The notes: generated from the sequence alone by a model not told the origin. A stretch of DNA of 64,000 nucleotides from Anaerotignum faecicola (GCA_024460105.1 JANFXS010000001.1:463895-527894), one strand, 5' to 3'. Positions 45,632 to 56,714 are shown, numbered from the stretch's first letter. Program-made: numbers and translations.

Positions 45632-48600
45632 TTATATTTGGGCTCCCAGTTCGTTTCCCCTATGGCAAAATTTTTCCTCCGCATCTTTTCTTATTTCAGT
45701 CCTGTTTTCCTGCTGAAGTTCAAGGTTTTTCCTTGCCGATGCCAACATAAGCTTGATCCTGTTAAGCTGGTTAACCTCGCTTGCGCCCGGATCATAGTCG
45801 ATAGCCACTATGTTTGTAAGAGGGTTCCTTCTTTTAAGCTCCTTAATAACCCCCTTGCCTACAACATGGTTGGGAAGGCATGCAAAAGGCTGCGTACATA
45901 CGATATTCGGCACGCCGGTATGTATAAGCTCCATCATTTCTCCGGTTAGGAACCATCCTTCCCCCGTCTGATTACAGAGCGAAACTACAGGCTCAGCAAA
46001 ATTTCCGAGCGTTTCTATCCTTTCAGGCGCTATAAAACGCCTGCTGTTTTTAAGGGCCTTAATCATAGGCTTCCTGTAATATTCAAGAAGCTCTATAACG
46101 GTTTTTCCCATAACGCTTCCGGAAAGGCTCGTTCCGAGATACTTGTGCTTTTGTACGGAGTTATAAGCGCTGTAAAGCCCGAAGCCCAAAAGATCCGGCA
46201 CCACCGCTTCCGCCCCTTCGTTTTCAAGGAGGTTTACTATATCGTTATTTGCCGTCGGATGAAATTTAACGAGTATTTCCCCTACGACGCCTACTCGCGG
46301 CTTTTTAACGTCCGTAATTTCGAGGGCGTCAAAATCCTTAACTATATTTTCGATGTTTTCCTTATAGTTTTTGCCTGTCCTCACATCTTTTTTAACCTTT
46401 TCGTTCCATTTCTCATACAGCATGTTTGCAGAGCCCTTAACCTTCTCATACGGCCTTACCCTGTAAAGCACGCGCATAAACAAGTCGCCGTAAACAAACG
46501 CCTGAATCGCCTTATTGGCAACGTCAAGGTTAAGTTTCCAACCCGGGTTCTTCTCAAGCCCACCGGCGCTTACCGAAACTACGGGTATATGCCCCATTCC
46601 CGCATTTTCAAGCGCTTTCCTTATAAAGCCAATATAGTTTGAAGCACGGCAGCCGCCTCCTGTCTGGCTCATTAAAACGGCGACTTTGTTCAAATCATAC
46701 TTCCCGCTCTTAAGGGCGTTGATAACCTGGCCTACAACTATCAACGCCGGGTAGCAGGCGTCGTTATTAACGTATCTCAGCCCTGTATCAATAGAGCTTT
46801 TATCAATATCCGGCATAACGTCTATATTATAGCCGCTGCTGTTAAAGGCTTCTTTTAATATATCAAAGTGCATAGGGGCCATCTGCGGGCAGAGAAGGGT
46901 ATACTCCTTGCGCATTTTTTCCGTAAATATTACCCTTTTAAGCGACGCGTCGCCTTCTTTTATTGTTATGCCCTTTTCGCGCCTGTCCTCAATAGCGGCT
47001 ATAAGGGAACGTATCCTTATCCTTGCCGCGCCGAGGTTGTTAACCTCGTCTATTTTAAGCGACGTATATATTTTCCCGGCGGCGTTCAGTATAGATTTAA
47101 CTTCGTCGGTCGTAACCGCGTCAAGGCCGCAGCCGAAACTGTTAAGCTGTATATATTCAATATTTTCCTGCTTTTTAACAAAAGCCGCCGCTTCGTAAAG
47201 CCTTGAATGGTACATCCATTGATCCCTTACCACAAGAGGCCTTTCCACATTGCCCAAATGTGCCACGCTGTCCTCTGTCAAAACGGCAATATTATATCCG
47301 GTTATAAGTTCCGGTATGCCGTGGTTAACTTCCGGATCCACATGATACGGCCTTCCTCCGAGCACAATGGCCGGCATATTATGTTCTTTTATGTATTCAA
47401 GCGTTTCCACGCCTTTTTTATGCATATCTTCCCTGAAACGGTCCCATTCGGCAAAGCCCTTTTCAACGGCGCGCTTAATTGTTTTCGAATCAATGCCGAA
47501 ATCGCCGAAAACTTCTATAAGGCGTTTAACAAGTCCGTCTTTGTATTTGAAGGATATAAAAGGATTTAAAAAACGTATATTGCGTTCTTTAAGTTCCTCC
47601 ATATTGTTCTTTATATTTTCGCTGTAGCTTGCAACAATAGGGCAGTTATAGCAGTCGGCCGTATTTTTGATATCCGGCCTTTCGTATGCAACTCCCGGAT
47701 AAAATATCGTCCTGACCCCCTCGTTTATAAGATGCATAATATGGCCGTGGACAAGTTTTGCCGGATAGCATACGCTTTCGCTCGGTATGCTTTCTATCCC
47801 TTCTTCATATATAGACTTTGAAGAATATGGCGAAAGCTTTACGCTGAACCCTATTTCGGTTAAAAAAGTATGCCAGAAAGGATAATCCTCATACATATTG
47901 AGCGCCCTCGGCACGCCTATCACGCCGTACTTTGCTTTGTCAGGATCAAGACTTTCGTATCCGAAAAGCCTGTTTTTCTTATATTCGTAGAGGTTCGGCA
48001 CATCCGCCCCCGCTTTTGAACGGCCTTCGCCTTTTTCACATCGGTTCCCCGTTATAAACCGCCTTCCGCCGTCAAAAGTATTTATTGTAAGCAGGCAGTT
48101 GTTTGTACAAAGCCCGCATCTTGCGTTTGCAGCCTTTATGACAAGGCTGTTCATGGCATCGCGGCTGATGAGAGTCGTTTCATACCCTTCCGCATACTTT
48201 TCACGCGCTATCAGCCCCGCGCCGAAAGCCCCCATAATGCCCGCAATGTCCGGGCGCACGGCTTCCCTTTCGCTGATAAGCTCAAAGCTTCTTAAAACTG
48301 CGTTATTGTAAAACGTGCCGCCCTGTACGACTATGCTTTTGCCCAAAGCTTTGGGATCTGAAATTTTTATAACTTTTAAAAGGGCGTTTTTAATTACCGA
48401 ATAGGCAAGGCCGGCGGAAATGTCGCTTACGTCGGCCCCTTCCTTCTGCGCCTGCTTAACGCGGCTGTTCATAAACACTGTGCACCTTGAGCCTAAATCG
48501 ATTGGATTTTTGGAAAAGAGGGCAATCTGGGCAAAATCATGGACAGTATAGTTAAGGCTTTTTGCAAATGTTTCTATAAACGAACCGCACCCGGAAGAAC

Positions 48601-49939
48601 ATGCCTCGTTTAAAAGCACGCTGTCAATAACTCCGTCTTTTATTCGTATGCATTTCATATCCTGCCCGCCTATATCGAGTATAAAATCCACGTCGGGCTT
48701 AAAAAATGCCGCCGCTTTATAATGCGCCACCGTTTCTATGTATCCTAAATCAACCATTAAGGCTTCTTTTATAAGGCCCTCTCCGTATCCCGTTACGCAT
48801 GAGTTCTTTATTTTAACTGTTTCCGGCATTTTTTCATAAAGACCGTTGAGCGCTTTCATTACGACTTTAAGCGGGTTTCCTTCATTGCCTGCATAGAATG
48901 AGTAAAGCAGATCGCCGTTTTCGGAAACAAGCGCAACCTTTGTCGTAGTGCTTCCCGCGTCTATTCCCAAAAACGCGCCGCCGTTGTAGTTTGAAAGCTC
49001 CACACGCCCCACTTTCTCTTTTTCATGGCGCGTACAGAATGTATTATACTCTTCTTCATCCTTAAAAAGCGGATCAAGGCGGCTTACTTCCATTTGAAGC
49101 CCTTCTACTCCGTTAAGCTTTTCGATAAGCGTTTTTAAATACATTTCGGGGCTGTTTTCGGATGCGCTTACAGCCGCGCCGAAAGCGGCAAAAAGATGCG
49201 ACCCTTCCGGTATGATCGTCGTTTCATCGGTTAAATTAAGAGTTTCGATAAATCTCTGCCTAAGTTCCGAAAGGAAATGGAGAGGCCCGCCGAGAAAAGC
49301 CACATTTCCGCGTATCGGCTTGCCGCATGCAAGGCCGCTTATAGTTTGATTTACAACGGCCTGGAATATGGAAGCCGCCAAATCTTCCTTTGAAGCCCCT
49401 TCATTTATAAGGGGCTGTATGTCCGTCTTTGCAAAAACCCCGCAGCGGCTTGCTATCGGATATATAACTTTATGGCTTTTGGCATATTCGTTAAGCCCCG
49501 AAGCGTCCGTTTGGAGAAGGGAGGCCATTTGGTCTATAAAGCTTCCGGTACCGCCGGCGCACACGCCGTTCATACGCTGTTCAATGCCGCCTTTGAAATA
49601 GATAATTTTTGCGTCCTCGCCGCCCAGCTCAATAGCCACGTCGCATTTGGGAGCCACAGCCGCCACGGCGTTTGCAGTTGCGACAACTTCCTGTATAAAT
49701 TCCATTCCCACGGCTTCCGCCATGGAAACGCCGCCGCTTCCCGTCATTAAAGCCGTAACTTTTGCATTGCCTATGGCGTTATATGCATTTTCCAAAAGCT
49801 CCTGCAAAGTCGCCTTTATTTCCGAAAAGTGCCTTTTGTACTGCGAAAAAACCGTTTTCTGGAACCTGTCGGCCACAACAACCTTAACTGTCGTGGAACC
49901 GATGTCAACCCCAAGTTTAAGCGTGTCAATTACGCCCAT
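45632..49939 (-). CDS. Giant 2-hydroxyacyl-CoA dehydratase activase / dehydratase-like fusion
   Basis: A 1435-aa protein. Two tandem ASKHA-type ATPase domains (BadF/HgdC family) fill the first about 590 residues: [14 protein letters not shown] then [13 protein letters not shown], and [14 protein letters not shown] then [12 protein letters not shown]. Their cysteines match the positions that hold a shared [4Fe-4S] cluster in dehydratase activators. Next comes a cysteine-rich linker ([17 protein letters not shown], about 610). A DUF2229/HgdB-like portion runs to the end, with [18 protein letters not shown] and [20 protein letters not shown]. Such fusions are widespread in Clostridia, but their substrate is not established. 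No separate dehydratase alpha/beta genes are nearby, so it may act alone or on distant partners. The ATG at 49939 follows AGGGGGA by 6-8 nt. Confidence 0.88.
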   Translation of the reverse strand: MGVIDTLKLGVDIGSTTVKVVVADRFQKTVFSQYKRHFSEIKATLQELLENAYNAIGNAKVTALMTGSGGVSMAEAVGMEFIQEVVATANAVAAVAPKCDVAIELGGEDAKIIYFKGGIEQRMNGVCAGGTGSFIDQMASLLQTDASGLNEYAKSHKVIYPIASRCGVFAKTDIQPLINEGASKEDLAASIFQAVVNQTISGLACGKPIRGNVAFLGGPLHFLSELRQRFIETLNLTDETTIIPEGSHLFAAFGAAVSASENSPEMYLKTLIEKLNGVEGLQMEVSRLDPLFKDEEEYNTFCTRHEKEKVGRVELSNYNGGAFLGIDAGSTTTKVALVSENGDLLYSFYAGNEGNPLKVVMKALNGLYEKMPETVKIKNSCVTGYGEGLIKEALMVDLGYIETVAHYKAAAFFKPDVDFILDIGGQDMKCIRIKDGVIDSVLLNEACSSGCGSFIETFAKSLNYTVHDFAQIALFSKNPIDLGSRCTVFMNSRVKQAQKEGADVSDISAGLAYSVIKNALLKVIKISDPKALGKSIVVQGGTFYNNAVLRSFELISEREAVRPDIAGIMGAFGAGLIAREKYAEGYETTLISRDAMNSLVIKAANARCGLCTNNCLLTINTFDGGRRFITGNRCEKGEGRSKAGADVPNLYEYKKNRLFGYESLDPDKAKYGVIGVPRALNMYEDYPFWHTFLTEIGFSVKLSPYSSKSIYEEGIESIPSESVCYPAKLVHGHIMHLINEGVRTIFYPGVAYERPDIKNTADCYNCPIVASYSENIKNNMEELKERNIRFLNPFISFKYKDGLVKRLIEVFGDFGIDSKTIKRAVEKGFAEWDRFREDMHKKGVETLEYIKEHNMPAIVLGGRPYHVDPEVNHGIPELITGYNIAVLTEDSVAHLGNVERPLVVRDQWMYHSRLYEAAAFVKKQENIEYIQLNSFGCGLDAVTTDEVKSILNAAGKIYTSLKIDEVNNLGAARIRIRSLIAAIEDRREKGITIKEGDASLKRVIFTEKMRKEYTLLCPQMAPMHFDILKEAFNSSGYNIDVMPDIDKSSIDTGLRYVNNDACYPALIVVGQVINALKSGKYDLNKVAVLMSQTGGGCRASNYIGFIRKALENAGMGHIPVVSVSAGGLEKNPGWKLNLDVANKAIQAFVYGDLFMRVLYRVRPYEKVKGSANMLYEKWNEKVKKDVRTGKNYKENIENIVKDFDALEITDVKKPRVGVVGEILVKFHPTANNDIVNLLENEGAEAVVPDLLGFGLYSAYNSVQKHKYLGTSLSGSVMGKTVIELLEYYRKPMIKALKNSRRFIAPERIETLGNFAEPVVSLCNQTGEGWFLTGEMMELIHTGVPNIVCTQPFACLPNHVVGKGVIKELKRRNPLTNIVAIDYDPGASEVNQLNRIKLMLASARKNLELQQENRTEIRKDAEEKFCHRGNELGAQI

Positions 49940-50074
49940 ATATTTTCCCCCTGTCAATATACGTTAACTTTTTTATCTTTATATATTATACCGCTTGTAA
50001 GCAGCCGATTTTCTATATATTGTATCAAACAACCATTAATAACGCAATATATTCCGTTTTTTCCCAATTTACCC

Positions 50075-50112
50075 AAAAATAAGCCCTAAAGGCATAACCT
50101 CTCAGGCTTATT
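50075..50112 (-). terminator. Terminator of the pth-to-orf134 operon
   Basis: AATAAGCC (50078-50085) pairs with GGCTTATT (50105-50112), with extra inner pairing. On the minus strand it ends GGCTTATTTTTGGG. It lies just after the 134-aa gene. Confidence 0.7.
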
Positions 50113-50116
50113 CTTA

Positions 50117-50521
50117 TTATCTGTTTGAAGTTGTGCATTGAGCCATTTCCGTCATGTCTTCGATTTTATCCATTTCATGGGCAATAATATGCTGCCCCGC
50201 TATAATGCAAAGTATGTTCATCTCGTTTTTGCCTATAATTTCACCTTCGATTATCCTTTTTTGAAAAGTCGTGATCCTTACTTTCATGCCTTTTGTAAAT
50301 ACTTTGCCTCTGAAATTGATTGTCGCCTCCGGAAACATTTCCATGCATTTTTTAATAACCATAAGCCTGTCGGCTTCACGGCTGCCGCCCTGCGGCGAAT
50401 CCGTTATCTTTACAACCTTAACAAACTTTGAAACAACCAGTATAAGCTGCGTTGCAACAAACGCCGTTATAGCGGCATATATATAATCCGCCGCCGTAAG
50501 GTTCAAAAATCCTTCCATCAT
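50117..50521 (-). CDS. Hypothetical membrane-anchored protein (134 aa)
   Basis: I do not recognise a characterised family. One N-terminal hydrophobic segment (about residues 12-32, YIYAAITAFVATQLILVVSK) is followed by a basic turn (KFVKVVK) and a soluble domain. Residues about 68-115 look like a small beta barrel: FRGKVFTKGMKVRITTF, then GEIIGKNEMNILCIIAGQ. By analogy a short SH3/OB-like domain is possible. A strong RBS (AAGGAGG) precedes ATG-ATG. It is the last gene of a run pth-rsmI-prdX-decarboxylase-orf134. Confidence 0.75.
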   Translation of the reverse strand: MMEGFLNLTAADYIYAAITAFVATQLILVVSKFVKVVKITDSPQGGSREADRLMVIKKCMEMFPEATINFRGKVFTKGMKVRITTFQKRIIEGEIIGKNEMNILCIIAGQHIIAHEMDKIEDMTEMAQCTTSNR

Positions 50522-50583
50522 AAGAAGCGCCTCCTTAACTTACTGACATTTTCTGCCAAAAAACTACTATCGGTTAGATTATA

Positions 50584-51987
50584 TTAACTCAAAACAAAAA
50601 TATTTTCAAGCGTATAATCATTAATTCCCGTTACATTAATATTACAAATTTTAAATAGTTTAATACACTCAAGTATCTCCGGCGTTATTTTTTCCCCGGG
50701 AACCGCAAGCGGTATTCCCGGAGGATACGCGGTTATAAATTCGCCGCAAATTTCCCCAAGGGAATCGGACATTTTTATCTTCCTTGTTTCGGAATTAAAA
50801 GCTTTCCGCGGCATAACCGAAACCGTAGGGGAAGGAAAAACAAAATCCGCCGCCCTGTCCGGCTTTTTAAAATTAAAATTGACGTCCATATCGAAAAATG
50901 CGTCCCTGAGCCTGTTAAAGCCTTCCATGCTGTCGCATACGCTGGTCATTGCTATTATATGCGTCGGGCATGCCATTTCAACCTCTATGCGGTATTTTTC
51001 TCTTAAAACCCGCGCCGCTTCCCTCATATCACAATATTCGCAGAAAAGCACGATTTTGCCTGTATCATATTGAAACGCGCCGTTTTTTCCCACAACGCTT
51101 TTATCCATAATACGAAAATTATTAAGCTTGCCGAGGCTTTCCCTTAAAGCCGAAAGGTTTTCCGAATACCGACGGAAGTCCTCCGCCGCGTTATCAACGT
51201 ATTCACGGCATCTGTCCATAGCCGCCATAAAATAATACGACGGGCTTGTGCTCTGCGTAATGGCAAGGGCTTTTTTAAGCCTCGCCGTGTCCTTAAACCC
51301 TTTGCCGGTATGAAGCGCCGCCGTCTGCGTCGGCGACGGAAGAGTTTTGTGAAGGCTCTGCACAACTATATCGGCCCCCATTTCCAGCGCTGTTTTCGGA
51401 AAAACGCCGCTGAATTTAAAATGAGGCCCGTGGGCTTCGTCAACAATAAGAATCATGCCTTTCTCATGCACAGCCTTGGCTATTGCCTCAATATCGCTTA
51501 CTATCCCCTCAAAAGTAGGGCTTGTTACTATAACCGCACGGCTTTCAGGATACTTTTCCGCCGCCGCCTTAATACTTTCGGCGGTTATAGCGCCCATAAC
51601 CGGAAAACCATATGCGTTTTCAGGCATTACATAATGGACGTCGGCGCCGCTTAATATTATTCCGTCAAACACGCTTTTATGGCAGTTCCTTCCTACAATT
51701 ATTCCTTCCCCTTCTTTAACGCATGAAAGTATGGCGGCTATCAGCCCGCAGCTTGAGCCGTTAACAAGAAAAAAACTTTCGCATGCTCCGAAAGTATCCG
51801 CCGCCAAACGTTCGGCCTCCAATATTATGCCTTCGGGGCGGTGGAGATTGTCAAAGCCGTCTATTTCCGTTATGTCGACGGCAAAAGGACGTTCAAATTC
51901 CATATTGCGCTTATGCCCGGGCATGTGGAACGGATAAATCCCTTTATTTCTATAATCATTAAGTTTATCGTAAATAGGGGACGCCAT
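50584..51987 (-). CDS. Orn/Lys/Arg decarboxylase family PLP enzyme
   Basis: A 467-aa fold-type I PLP enzyme of the Orn/Lys/Arg decarboxylase family. The N-terminal PFHMPGHKRN motif is a hallmark. The PLP aspartate is in LIVDEAHGPHF, and the PLP lysine in QSLHKTLPSPTQTAALH at about residue 213. The C-terminal PPGIPLAVPGE motif also matches. It decarboxylates a basic amino acid to a diamine or agmatine; lysine, ornithine and arginine cannot be told apart here. It belongs to the short (Bacillus-type) class lacking the N-terminal wing domain. RBS GAGGTGAT; it follows the prdX-like gene by 9 bp. Confidence 0.92.
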   Translation of the reverse strand: MASPIYDKLNDYRNKGIYPFHMPGHKRNMEFERPFAVDITEIDGFDNLHRPEGIILEAERLAADTFGACESFFLVNGSSCGLIAAILSCVKEGEGIIVGRNCHKSVFDGIILSGADVHYVMPENAYGFPVMGAITAESIKAAAEKYPESRAVIVTSPTFEGIVSDIEAIAKAVHEKGMILIVDEAHGPHFKFSGVFPKTALEMGADIVVQSLHKTLPSPTQTAALHTGKGFKDTARLKKALAITQSTSPSYYFMAAMDRCREYVDNAAEDFRRYSENLSALRESLGKLNNFRIMDKSVVGKNGAFQYDTGKIVLFCEYCDMREAARVLREKYRIEVEMACPTHIIAMTSVCDSMEGFNRLRDAFFDMDVNFNFKKPDRAADFVFPSPTVSVMPRKAFNSETRKIKMSDSLGEICGEFITAYPPGIPLAVPGEKITPEILECIKLFKICNINVTGINDYTLENIFVLS

Positions 51988-51996
51988 TTAATCACC

Positions 51997-52497
51997 TCAA
52001 AATTCAACAACCGTATAATCATGGCCGCAGTGCGGCAGTACTTTTTCCAAAAGATCCTTTGTATTTATTAAAACCGTAGCCGTGTTTACACATGGGTGTA
52101 CGGATATTTTTTCCATTTCCAAAACTTCCCTGTCGATAAGGAAACGCACCTTGCCGTATTTGTCGTTTATAAGCCCCAGCGGCGTTACGGAACCGGGCGT
52201 TACATTGAGAAACTCCTCCATATTTGAAGCGTCCGCAAAAGTCATCCGCGGCACGCCTAAATATTTGGAAACTTTGCCCGTATTGAACTTTTTGTCCCCC
52301 GGCATTGTCAGCAAAAAAAATTCCGTATTATGCCTTGAGCTTAAAAACAGGTTTTTGCATATTTTAACGCCGATCCGCCTGTCCAAATCCGCCGCGGCCT
52401 CTACTGTAAAAACAGCTTCGTGCCTAAACAATTTATATTCAATTTCCAGCCCATTAAGAACATCGTACACAAGCTGTTCCTTTGCGCTTATTTCCAT
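51997..52497 (-). CDS. ProX/YbaK-type aminoacyl-tRNA deacylase
   Basis: A 166-aa single-domain trans-editing protein similar to PrdX/ProX. Segments KEQLVYDVLNGLEIEYKLFR, AVFTVEAAADLD, KNLFLSSRHNTEFFLL, and GSVTPLGLINDKYGKVRFLID are family-typical, and the Lys and Gly residues of the deacylase pocket lie in these. It removes Ala mischarged onto tRNA-Pro, or a related error. It starts one base after the rsmI stop, so translation is coupled. Confidence 0.9.
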   Translation of the reverse strand: MEISAKEQLVYDVLNGLEIEYKLFRHEAVFTVEAAADLDRRIGVKICKNLFLSSRHNTEFFLLTMPGDKKFNTGKVSKYLGVPRMTFADASNMEEFLNVTPGSVTPLGLINDKYGKVRFLIDREVLEMEKISVHPCVNTATVLINTKDLLEKVLPHCGHDYTVVEF

Positions 52498-52498
52498 C

Positions 52499-53347
52499 TT
52501 ATTTCCCTTCTGTTTTAAGTATGGAATATATATCCCTTTTGGATACGCCTCTGTCCTTAGCCACCTGCTTCATGGCTTCCTTTTCCGACAATCCTTTGTT
52601 TGTATATAATTCCATATGTTCTTCAAGCGTCATTTTTTCAAAATTCTCTATTTCTTCACGCCTCAGGCATTCGGCGTCGGCGCCTTCCAAAACCAGCACA
52701 AATTCCCCCCGCGGGACGTTGTTTTTATAATAGGAAATAAGGCCCGACAGCCTGTCTTTCCTTACTTCCTCAAACTTTTTGGTTATTTCCCTGACGCACG
52801 CCGCATTCCTGTCGCCCGCGGCTTCAATAAGTTCTCCGAGAGTTTCCGCAAGACGGTGCGGGGCTTCATAAAATATAACCGTGCGTTCCTCTTTAGCAAG
52901 GGATTTAAGCGTTTTTGCCCGTTCTTTCCTGTCGGCCGGCAAAAAACCTTCAAAAACAAAACGTCTTGTATTCATTCCGCTTAAAACAAGCGCCGTTACC
53001 GCCGCGCTTGCCCCCGGGGCCGCCGTAGCGCGTATGCCCTCTTCAAAACACAGCTTTACAAGATCCGCTCCCGGATCGGAAATGCCGGGCATGCCGGCGT
53101 CGGTAACAAGGGCAATGTTCATCCCGCTTTTAAGCTTTTCAATTAATATGGGTCCTTTAGAAATTTTATTATGTTCATGATAGCTTATAAGCGGCGTTTT
53201 AATTCCGAAATGGTTAAGCAGCTTAATGGTGTTCCTTGTATCTTCAGCGGCAATAAGATCACATTCCTTTAAAAGCTCTATAACCCTTAAAGTTATATCT
53301 CCCAAATTGCCTATCGGCGTTGCACAGAGGTACAGCGTTCCGCTCAT
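52499..53347 (-). CDS. rsmI: 16S rRNA (cytidine1402-2'-O)-methyltransferase RsmI
   Basis: A 282-aa SAM-dependent methyltransferase of the tetrapyrrole-methylase fold. Motifs are LYLCATPIGNLGDITLR at the N-terminus, AAEDTRNTIKLLNHF, VTDAGMPGISDPGADLV, then VFEGFLP. It methylates the ribose of C1402 in the decoding centre, together with RsmH. It overlaps the pth stop codon (ATGA) and is followed directly by the prdX-like gene. Length and motifs are normal. Confidence 0.96.
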   Translation of the reverse strand: MSGTLYLCATPIGNLGDITLRVIELLKECDLIAAEDTRNTIKLLNHFGIKTPLISYHEHNKISKGPILIEKLKSGMNIALVTDAGMPGISDPGADLVKLCFEEGIRATAAPGASAAVTALVLSGMNTRRFVFEGFLPADRKERAKTLKSLAKEERTVIFYEAPHRLAETLGELIEAAGDRNAACVREITKKFEEVRKDRLSGLISYYKNNVPRGEFVLVLEGADAECLRREEIENFEKMTLEEHMELYTNKGLSEKEAMKQVAKDRGVSKRDIYSILKTEGK

Positions 53348-53943
53348 TTAATCCCCTCCCCGGGATTTTCCTTTTTCGCCCTTGGCGTATTTGCAAAATT
53401 CATGGCGGCATTAACGCCGTCTTTTATATAAATTTCGACCGCTTTCGCCGCTCTTTCGCAGCCTGCCGCAACAAGCGGCTCTTCATCCTTACTAAAACGG
53501 CTAAGCACATAATCCGCCAAATCCCAGCCGTTGGGCTTTTCGCCTATACCGACCCTTATGCGCATAAACTCCTCGCTGTTTAAACGGCTTATAATGTTTT
53601 TCATGCCGTTATGCCCTCCGGCGCTCCCTCTTTCGCGTATGCGGGTAGCCCCCGGCGGTATGCTTATATCATCGTATATAACCACAATATCTTTGGCGGG
53701 TATTTTATAAAAAGACATAGTTTCCTTTATGCTTTCCCCGCTTAAATTCATATATGTCAGAGGTTTTAAAAGAATAACCTTTTCTCCGGCTATGACGCCG
53801 TTTCCCTGAAATCCCTTGTTTTTTATACGGCTTATATCTATTTTAAATTGTTCGGCAATTAAATCTATAACCCTAAAACCGACGTTATGCTTTGTTCCGT
53901 CATATTTTGCCCCGGGATTGCCGAGGCCTGCAATCAGTTTCAT
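53344..53943 (-). CDS. pth: Peptidyl-tRNA hydrolase
   Basis: A 199-aa esterase that releases tRNA from peptidyl-tRNA dropped by stalled ribosomes. The catalytic His is His19 in GTKHNVGFRVID, and the N-terminus is the conserved LIAGLGNPGAKY. Further signatures are PLTYMNLSGES, IVIYDDISIPPG and GSAGGHNGMKNI. I start at 53943, with GGAGGG 4 nt upstream; the in-frame ATG four codons earlier lies in the RBS. It opens the operon with rsmI, and a strong terminator stands just upstream. Confidence 0.97.
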   Translation of the reverse strand: MKLIAGLGNPGAKYDGTKHNVGFRVIDLIAEQFKIDISRIKNKGFQGNGVIAGEKVILLKPLTYMNLSGESIKETMSFYKIPAKDIVVIYDDISIPPGATRIRERGSAGGHNGMKNIISRLNSEEFMRIRVGIGEKPNGWDLADYVLSRFSKDEEPLVAAGCERAAKAVEIYIKDGVNAAMNFANTPRAKKENPGEGIK

Positions 53944-53964
53944 ACTGCCCTCCAAAAAAATACA

Positions 53965-53997
53965 GGAATAGCCCTAAGACAGTCTTAGGGCTATTCC
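53965..53997 (-). terminator. Terminator of the D-lactate dehydrogenase gene
   Basis: GGAATAGCCCTAAGAC pairs perfectly over 16 bp with its complement around a minimal loop. On the minus strand it is followed by TGTATTTTTTT, which then leads into the pth RBS. Confidence 0.88.
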
Positions 53998-54050
53998 ATT
54001 TTAAAATAAATACGATATTTTGTCTATATACGTTTCTTACGAAAAAAGGC

Positions 54051-55040
54051 TTATTTCGGCTGGTATTTTAACTCATTTTCCAAAGGCGCGCCTTCCTCAT
54101 ACGCTTTAAGGTTGTTAAGCGAAACGCTTGCAATCGCTTCAAGAGATTCGTCCGTAAAAAATGCCTGATGGCTTGTAATAAGCACATTTGGATATGCCAT
54201 AAGTTTTATAAGCTCGTCGTCCTTAATAATATCGTTCGACCTGTCCTCAAAGAAATATTCGTCCTCTTCCTCATAAACGTCAAGGGCAACCCCAAGGAAC
54301 TTGTTCTCCCTAAGCCCGTCGTTAAGCGCCTGGGTATCTACAAGCCCTCCCCTTGAAGTATTAATAAGTATAACGTTCTTTTTCATCTTTGATATGCTGT
54401 TTTTATTTATAATATACTGCGTGTCGCTTGAAAGAGGGCAGTGTAGGCTTATAACGTCGCTGCTTTTAAGAAGATCGTCAAGGGCCACATACTCAACGTC
54501 AAGCGACGTGTCCGGGAACGGATCATATGCAAGTACATTCATGCCAAACCCTTTTAATATTTCAATCATAATGCGGCCAATCTTGCCCGTACCGATAACT
54601 CCGGCGGTCTTTCCCCTTAAAGTTATGCCCATAAGGCCGCTGATTTTAAAGTTAAATTCACGGGTCCTTGTATATGCTTTATGGGTTTTCCTGTTAAGAG
54701 TAAGTAAAAGCGCCGCCGCATATTCCGCAACGGCCGTAGGGGAATAGCTGGGAACGCGCATTACCGTTATTTTCCCTTCGCAGGCTTTAAGGTCTATATT
54801 GTCGTATCCGGCGCACCTTAAAAGTATAACTTTAACTCCCATGTCATAAAGCATATTTATGGCGGTTTCATCTATAACGTCGTTTACGAAAAGGCATACG
54901 GCGTCGCACCCGTTGGCAAGTATTGCCGTGTCCGCTATAAAACGGCTTTCATAAAAAACGATTTCATATCCGAACTCTTTCGCCAGAGGCTCAAACCAGA
55001 TCCTGTCGTAGTCCTTCGTATCATAAAAAGCAATTTTCAT
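54051..55040 (-). CDS. ldhA: D-lactate dehydrogenase (LdhA-type)
   Basis: A 329-aa NAD-dependent D-2-hydroxyacid dehydrogenase of the fermentative LdhA class. MKIAFYDTKDYDRIWFEPLA is the typical beginning. The NAD fingerprint is GVIGTGKIGRIM, the catalytic Arg lies in INTSRGGLVDT (about 234) and the catalytic His in ITSHQAFFTDE (about 297). LRCAGYDNIDL and PSYSPTAVAEYA match the LdhA subgroup. It reduces pyruvate to D-lactate and regenerates NAD+. It has its own terminator and a long AT-rich upstream region. Confidence 0.9.
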   Translation of the reverse strand: MKIAFYDTKDYDRIWFEPLAKEFGYEIVFYESRFIADTAILANGCDAVCLFVNDVIDETAINMLYDMGVKVILLRCAGYDNIDLKACEGKITVMRVPSYSPTAVAEYAAALLLTLNRKTHKAYTRTREFNFKISGLMGITLRGKTAGVIGTGKIGRIMIEILKGFGMNVLAYDPFPDTSLDVEYVALDDLLKSSDVISLHCPLSSDTQYIINKNSISKMKKNVILINTSRGGLVDTQALNDGLRENKFLGVALDVYEEEDEYFFEDRSNDIIKDDELIKLMAYPNVLITSHQAFFTDESLEAIASVSLNNLKAYEEGAPLENELKYQPK

Positions 55041-55704
55041 AAATCAAACCTCCTGTTAAATTTAATATTTATATTTTCCTGATCGCCCGTAAAATATGTT
55101 TATTATAAATTTAAATCTCTCTTAACATAAAGATACATTATAGTTAAATATTTGTCAATAGAAAACCCAAAATTTTGTTAAAAAAATAACCTTAATTTGC
55201 ATTGGTATAGTGGCATTACCGCAAAATATTATTGTTTTTCAAATTATATATTACGTTTAGCATTTATATATTGTTAATTTTAAAACAATTATTCTTAATT
55301 TTAGATTGTATATAACGTTTCAAAAAATATATTCTGTTTTATTTTTTAACATAATTTTGCACTTTTACAGCGTTATGTACAAAAACATCACCTTATACGG
55401 CACGCAAAGCGGCGTTTATATGTCAAAACGACGAATACGCCGTAAAGCTTACTTTTAACAATATTTCTTCAAACAGCCGGATTAATAAGATTCAATTAAT
55501 AACTGCCGCCGGCATATACGCCGCATTATAAAAATTTAACCGCGCGCAATTAAATATGCCTGTTCGGAAAATACACGCGTTTTCCGCTGTAAATTATAAA
55601 AAGCCCGCTTATAAAAAACAGGCTTTTTCTTTTTAATGTATTTTATTAAACGGTCCTATAAAAGCGGCATTGCGCGGACTGAAACGGCCTTTCTTCCGCC
55701 CTTA
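55041..55704. other. AT-rich intergenic region between ldhA and prs
   Basis: About 660 bp, very AT-rich in the first half; no credible gene. A second hairpin (AAAAAGCC/GGCTTTTT, 55598-55628) may be an extra terminator. Confidence 0.45.
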
Positions 55705-55713
55705 AAACAAAAA

Positions 55714-55737
55714 CCCGCCTTGCATAAGCAAAGCGGG
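55714..55737 (-). terminator. Terminator of prs
   Basis: CCCGCCTTGC / GCAAAGCGGG with one mismatch and a 4-nt loop. On the minus strand it is followed by TTTTTGTTTT. It lies 18 nt after the prs stop. Confidence 0.8.
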
Positions 55738-55754
55738 AAAACGCCGTATATTTA

Positions 55755-56714
55755 TTAATCAAAAAGTTTTGAAACGGAAGTTCCTTCATGTATGCGGTTG
55801 ATAGCCTCCGCAAATATTTTTGAAACCGAAAGCTCAACAATTTTGCCGATTTTCTTTTCTGGAGGAAGGCTTATTGTGTTAAGCACAACAAGCTCGCTTA
55901 TTGCGGAATTTTCAATCCTTTCTATCGCCGGGCCTGAAAGCACGGCATGCGTACAGCATGCGTCTACTTCCACTGCTCCCCTTTCTTTAAGCGCGTTTGC
56001 AGCGTTTGTTATTGTGCCGGCAGTATCAATCATATCGTCAATAAGGATAACCCTTTTGCCCTCAACACTGCCGATTATATTCATAATTTCGCTGACATTG
56101 GCTTTAGGCCTTCTTTTGTCTATGATAGCGATTGGTATATCAAGCCTTGTGGCAAAGTTCCTTGTCCTTCCCACGCTTCCGAGATCAGGCGAAACAGCCA
56201 CAAAGTCGTCGAGAACATCGCCGTATTTTTCACGGTAGAAATTAGTAAGTATAGGGAATCCCAAAAGGTGATCCACAGGTATATCAAAAAATCCCTGTAT
56301 CTGCGCACAGTGGAGATCCATAGTAAGCACCCTGTCTGCGCCTGCCGTCGTAATGAGGTTTGCAACAAGCTTTGCGCTGATAGGATCCCTTGCCCTTGCC
56401 TTCCTGTCCTGCCTTGCATAGCCGTAATAAGGCATAACGGCCGTAATCCTGCCTGCCGACGAGCGTTTCATCGCGTCAATCATAATAAGCAGTTCCATAA
56501 GATTATCGTTTACAGGCTGCGACGTCGACTGGATAATAAAAACGTCGGCGCCCCTGATTGTTTCATTAATTTTAACCGAGATTTCACCGTCGCTGAATTT
56601 TGTTACTTCGCTCTGCCCAAGGCTAAGCCCTAAATTTTTGGCGATAGCCTCAGCCAAATCAGTATTGGCGTTACATGAGAAGATTTTAATATTGCTTCTT
56701 CCCGAATACATCAT
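55755..56714 (-). CDS. prs: Ribose-phosphate pyrophosphokinase
   Basis: A 319-aa enzyme making PRPP from ribose-5-phosphate and ATP, for nucleotides, His and Trp. The core signature is [21 protein letters not shown] (PRPP-binding loop). The N-terminus has [18 protein letters not shown], and the catalytic flexible loop is [21 protein letters not shown] start at 56714, where GGGAGG lies 9 nt upstream of two adjacent ATG codons. It follows glmU by about 130 bp on the same strand, the usual order in Bacillota. Confidence 0.97.
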   Translation of the reverse strand: MMYSGRSNIKIFSCNANTDLAEAIAKNLGLSLGQSEVTKFSDGEISVKINETIRGADVFIIQSTSQPVNDNLMELLIMIDAMKRSSAGRITAVMPYYGYARQDRKARARDPISAKLVANLITTAGADRVLTMDLHCAQIQGFFDIPVDHLLGFPILTNFYREKYGDVLDDFVAVSPDLGSVGRTRNFATRLDIPIAIIDKRRPKANVSEIMNIIGSVEGKRVILIDDMIDTAGTITNAANALKERGAVEVDACCTHAVLSGPAIERIENSAISELVVLNTISLPPEKKIGKIVELSVSKIFAEAINRIHEGTSVSKLFD

